From the NCBI RefSeq assembly GCF_002157685.2, contig NZ_AP026738.1:4340001-4404000 (forward strand): a stretch of 64,000 nucleotides of DNA, written 5' to 3'. Source of the DNA: Comamonas thiooxydans (GTDB lineage Bacteria; Pseudomonadota; Gammaproteobacteria; Burkholderiales; Burkholderiaceae_C). The stretch's first letter is position 1. Each line of letters starts with the position of its first letter. Shown here in pieces: positions 61,550 to 64,000 of this stretch. The notes below the pieces were generated by a model. The model was not told the origin of the DNA. It saw only the letters and a list, made by a program, of their open reading frames with translations, and made no database searches. Made by a program: the position numbers and the translations under genes.

Positions 61550-62722
61550 ATGCCGCCTGCCAGCCCCGCCATTTCCGCGCAAGCCGCAGCCCATCCAGGT
61601 GCACGCGATTCACTGCTTGTACTAGCCAGGCAGCAGTTGCTGGCGATGGACTCATCCCATGCGCTGGCACCATCTGGCCTGGCTCCCTGGCTGTGGCGCT
61701 CGTGGCAGCGCTGCGTGGCGCAGGGCCGTCATCCCGCACAAAAAGTGGAGTTCGAGGCCGTCGGACCTCACGCGCTGCGCCACGCCCAGGACCAGCACCA
61801 GCTGCTGCTGCAGGCCGCACGCCCGGTCATGACGCAACTGGTCGCGGCCGTGGGCGCCATGCGCTACTTCTGCCTGCTGACCGATGCCCAGGGACTGGCA
61901 CTTGAAGTGCAAGGCCCCGTCGACCACAGCGATCTGCGCGCGCTGGCCGTAGGCCGTGTCGGCGTGGATCTGTCCGAGCGCGGCGTGGGCACCTCAGCCA
62001 TAGGCGCGACACTGGCCGAACTCAGCCCGGTATGGCTGCACAGACAAGAGCATTTTTTTGACGACCTGCGCGACTACAGCTGCGCAGGCGCTCCGGTATT
62101 CGGCCCTCAGGGCGAATGCCTGGGCATGCTGGACATCACGGGCATTGATGTACCCGAGCGTCCCGAACTGCTGCTGCTGGCACTGCGCTGCGCACGCGCC
62201 ATCGAAGATCGATTGCTGCGGGCCCTGCCTCATACCCTGCTGCTACGCGTGAACTGGCCCGGCGGACCTCTGGGCCAGGAAGGCGAAGGCCTGATGGTGT
62301 TTGATGCCGAAGGCCGATTGCTGGGCAGCAATACCGTGGCCAGACAACTGGTGCCGCGTCCTCTGCAAGCCCCAGGGGAGGACTCGCTCATTCAGAGCCA
62401 TGAGCTGCTGGCCCTGCCCTGGAGTCATCTGATCGAACATGCGCGCCAACGGCCCGAGGCGCCACTGCAACTGCCGCTGTGGTCCGGTCTGCGCCTGCTG
62501 GCACTGGCGCAGGCCGGTCCCTTGCTGCGCGCCCCAGTCATGCCGGGTTCCGGCACAGCCTGCCGGGGAACATCTGCCAGTGCCATGACCACGCCGCTGC
62601 GCACCAGCGAGTTGCTGCTGATTCAGCAGGCCATGCAGGAGGCTCACGGGAATGTAACCGTGGCCGCCCGCAACCTGGGATTGAGCCGGGCCACGCTCTA
62701 TCGCCGGCTGGCCAGCAAATAA
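61550..62722 (+). CDS. GAF-Fis transcription regulator lacking an AAA+ domain (AcoR-like)
   Basis: A 390-residue regulator. The N-terminal half resembles AcoR-type activators: SWQRC near residue 50 and a GAF domain (about 75-235) with LSERGVGTSAIGATLAELSP, FFDDLRDYSCAGAPVFGPQG and LGMLDITG. Where such activators carry a sigma-54 AAA+ domain there is only a linker of about 100 residues. The C-terminus is a Fis-type helix-turn-helix: ELLLIQQAMQEAHGNVTVAA and RNLGLSRATLYRRLASK. It probably controls the divergent cox-like operon without sigma 54. The ATG at 61550 has GGAG at five bases. Confidence 0.88.
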   Translation: MPPASPAISAQAAAHPGARDSLLVLARQQLLAMDSSHALAPSGLAPWLWRSWQRCVAQGRHPAQKVEFEAVGPHALRHAQDQHQLLLQAARPVMTQLVAAVGAMRYFCLLTDAQGLALEVQGPVDHSDLRALAVGRVGVDLSERGVGTSAIGATLAELSPVWLHRQEHFFDDLRDYSCAGAPVFGPQGECLGMLDITGIDVPERPELLLLALRCARAIEDRLLRALPHTLLLRVNWPGGPLGQEGEGLMVFDAEGRLLGSNTVARQLVPRPLQAPGEDSLIQSHELLALPWSHLIEHARQRPEAPLQLPLWSGLRLLALAQAGPLLRAPVMPGSGTACRGTSASAMTTPLRTSELLLIQQAMQEAHGNVTVAARNLGLSRATLYRRLASK

Positions 62723-63068
62723 GAGGTCTTGAACCGGATCCGATGCAATTTGGCTCTCTACGGATTTGCCCTAGTTCCAGTACGCAAACACCCTCCACGA
62801 CAGCAGGCGCACACTAGCAAGCAAGCCCATGACAAACCCAAAATACCTCAATAAAACAATCATCTAAGCTGCACCAGTCATGCACTTCCAGCTATCGTAC
62901 ACATAGCAAGCACAACTGACGCTCGGGCGCCACATTTGCGTGCGTATTTGTAAAAAACACCATACCTGCGTCCGTAGAATCTCCAGTTCGGTTCAAAAAC
63001 TCAGATCGCCCTGAGGCTTACCAGCCCCAACAGCGCGACGCATACACAGCCTACTTTTTGGAGACACC
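62723..63068. other. Intergenic region upstream of the TRAP transporter genes
   Basis: About 345 bp with lower GC than the coding sequence. It must hold the promoter of the TRAP genes. A TAGAAT hexamer near 62976 could be a -10 element, but no -35 fits at 16-18 bp. No gene, terminator or clear palindrome is seen. TGGAG lies just before the DctQ start. Confidence 0.45.
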
Positions 63069-63689
63069 ATGCAGGCTTTACTCGCCCTGTCCAGGGCTAT
63101 CGACAGGCTCAACGCCTTTGTCGGCAAATATTCCATCTGGCTGATATTTGCCGCCACCTTCATCAGCGCCGCCAACGCCATTGTTCGCAAGGCCTTTGAC
63201 ACCAGCTCCAATGCCTTTCTGGAAGTCCAGTGGTATCTGTTCGCATGGTCATTTCTGATTGCTGCGGGCTACACCCTGCTGCATCGCGAACATGTGCGCA
63301 TCGACGTGATCAACAGCCGTCTGTCCAAAAAGGCCCAGGTCTGGATCGACATCATCGGCTTTGCCTTCTTTCTCACCCCGCTATGCCTGACCATTCTGTG
63401 GCTGAGCATGCCGGTGGTGATTCAGATGTACCAGTCCGGCGAAATGTCGGGCAACCCCGGCGGGCTGATTCGCTGGCCCGTATGGACGGCAATTCCTGTA
63501 GGCATCACCTTGCTGCTGCTGCAGGGCATCTCCGAGCTGATCAAGCGCATTGCCTTCCTGACCGGTGACGGCCCCGACCCCATGGGCAAGCTCAGCGACA
63601 AGAGCGCCGAAGAAGAATTGGCCGAGGCCCTGCGTGCCGAAGCCGATCGCAAGCAGGCTGAGGCGCTGGCCGCCCAGGCCAAGGCCTAA
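63069..63689 (+). CDS. dctQ: TRAP transporter small permease (DctQ)
   Basis: A 206-residue inner-membrane protein with four hydrophobic segments (about residues 18-38, 55-76, 92-112 and 140-160). It contains the DctQ features FLEVQWYLFAWSFLIAAGYT, REHVRIDVIN and a WIDIIG stretch. Such subunits bind the large permease of tripartite ATP-independent periplasmic transporters for organic acids. The C-terminal 45 residues form a charged helical tail. Large permease gene follows 19 bp later. No binding-protein gene is seen in the window upstream. Confidence 0.92.
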   Translation: MQALLALSRAIDRLNAFVGKYSIWLIFAATFISAANAIVRKAFDTSSNAFLEVQWYLFAWSFLIAAGYTLLHREHVRIDVINSRLSKKAQVWIDIIGFAFFLTPLCLTILWLSMPVVIQMYQSGEMSGNPGGLIRWPVWTAIPVGITLLLLQGISELIKRIAFLTGDGPDPMGKLSDKSAEEELAEALRAEADRKQAEALAAQAKA

Positions 63690-63708
63690 CGGTAGCGGGA
63701 GACAATCA

Positions 63709-64000
63709 ATGGAATTCATCGCTACCAACTACGCCCCCATCATGTTTGCGGGGCTGATCTGCTTTTTGCTGCTGGGCTTTCCCGTGGCCTTCAGCCTGGG
63801 CGCTGCGGGCCTGGCCTTCGGCTTTCTGGGCATCGAACTCGGGGTCTTTCCCTCCTCCGTGATGGCCTGGCTGCCTCAGCGCCTGATCGGCATCATGGCC
63901 AACGACACCTTGCTGGCCGTGCCTTTCTTCACCTTGATGGGCCTGATTCTCGAACGCTCAGGCATGGCAGAGGACCTGCTCGACACAGTCGGTCAGGTGT
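63709..64000 (+). CDS. dctM: TRAP transporter large permease (DctM), 3' end missing
   Basis: The first 97 codons of a DctM-type permease, cut by the window edge. The protein starts MEFIATNYAPIMFAGLICFL and continues GFPVAFSLGAAGLAFGFLGI, then MANDTLLAVPFFTLMGLILE, all typical for the large subunit N-terminus. It is expected to run on for about 330 further residues. It is probably cotranscribed with dctQ, 19 bp upstream. Confidence 0.93.
   Translation, partial: MEFIATNYAPIMFAGLICFLLLGFPVAFSLGAAGLAFGFLGIELGVFPSSVMAWLPQRLIGIMANDTLLAVPFFTLMGLILERSGMAEDLLDTVGQV

Noticed and set aside
62940..62981. Promoter for the TRAP genes built on TAGAAT near 62976
   Set aside because: The only -35-like hexamer (TTGTAA) is 21 bp away, which is outside the usual spacing.

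Overview
The window looks like a chromosomal segment of a high-GC betaproteobacterium of the Comamonadaceae, most likely Comamonas or a close relative. This is inferred from gene content: a Bug/TctC-type binding protein, divergent PmbA/YjgA, a TrmJ-CysE cluster divergent from SuhB, an Anbu-type peptidase, many cytoplasmic and efflux genes in Burkholderiales style, and generally high GC. The species cannot be fixed from the sequence alone. I see no tRNA, rRNA, CRISPR array, insertion sequence or prophage.

Layout. 1-4.7 kb: end of a Bug solute-binding protein gene, then a UxaA/GarD-family sugar-acid dehydratase, an aldehyde dehydrogenase and an HpcH/HpaI aldolase, which together suggest uptake and catabolism of a sugar diacid or hydroxy acid. 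4.9-9.8 kb: a PAS-PAS-GAF-GGDEF-EAL protein, an EamA exporter, a small membrane protein and a divergent winged-helix protein. 9.8-12.7 kb: PmbA, YjgA/DarP and MogA. 13-23 kb: two paralogous periplasmic binding proteins of the branched-chain amino acid type with no ABC transporter partners, an ImpA-like M60 metalloprotease lipoprotein behind an AT-rich stretch, ThiC under a TPP riboswitch with a downstream terminator, and two paralogous nitroreductases flanking the second binding protein. 23-35 kb: CysE, TrmJ, SuhB, a fatty-acid-hydroxylase-fold membrane protein, MutS, a chemoreceptor, an Anbu peptidase without its usual operon partners, an alpha/beta hydrolase and UppP.

35-39 kb: a PsiF-like protein, then a TonB-dependent siderophore receptor and a PepSY membrane protein on the minus strand. 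The receptor has a recognisable promoter and a Fur box. 39-44 kb: DUF2306-type and 2TM membrane proteins with a LytS/LytR-type two-component pair, an orphan ABC ATPase and several small conserved proteins. 44-54 kb: a complete four-gene MdtABC/MuxABC-OpmB-type RND efflux operon whose adaptor carries an unusual C-terminal tail with a duplicated module. 54-61.4 kb: a small NTF2-like protein and a minus-strand cox-like operon in the order S-L-M-D-E-G for a molybdenum hydroxylase. Its large subunit has the form II signature (AYRGAGR), so CO oxidation should not be assumed. A divergent GAF-Fis regulator lacking an AAA+ domain sits next to it. 63-64 kb: a TRAP transporter small permease and the start of the large permease, cut by the window edge.

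Regulatory elements that can be read directly are the TPP riboswitch and terminator, the Fur box and promoter, many hairpin terminators, and a family of short dispersed repeats beginning ATAGCTGCnnGCGCTT. Two copies of the repeat run into the start codons of genes.
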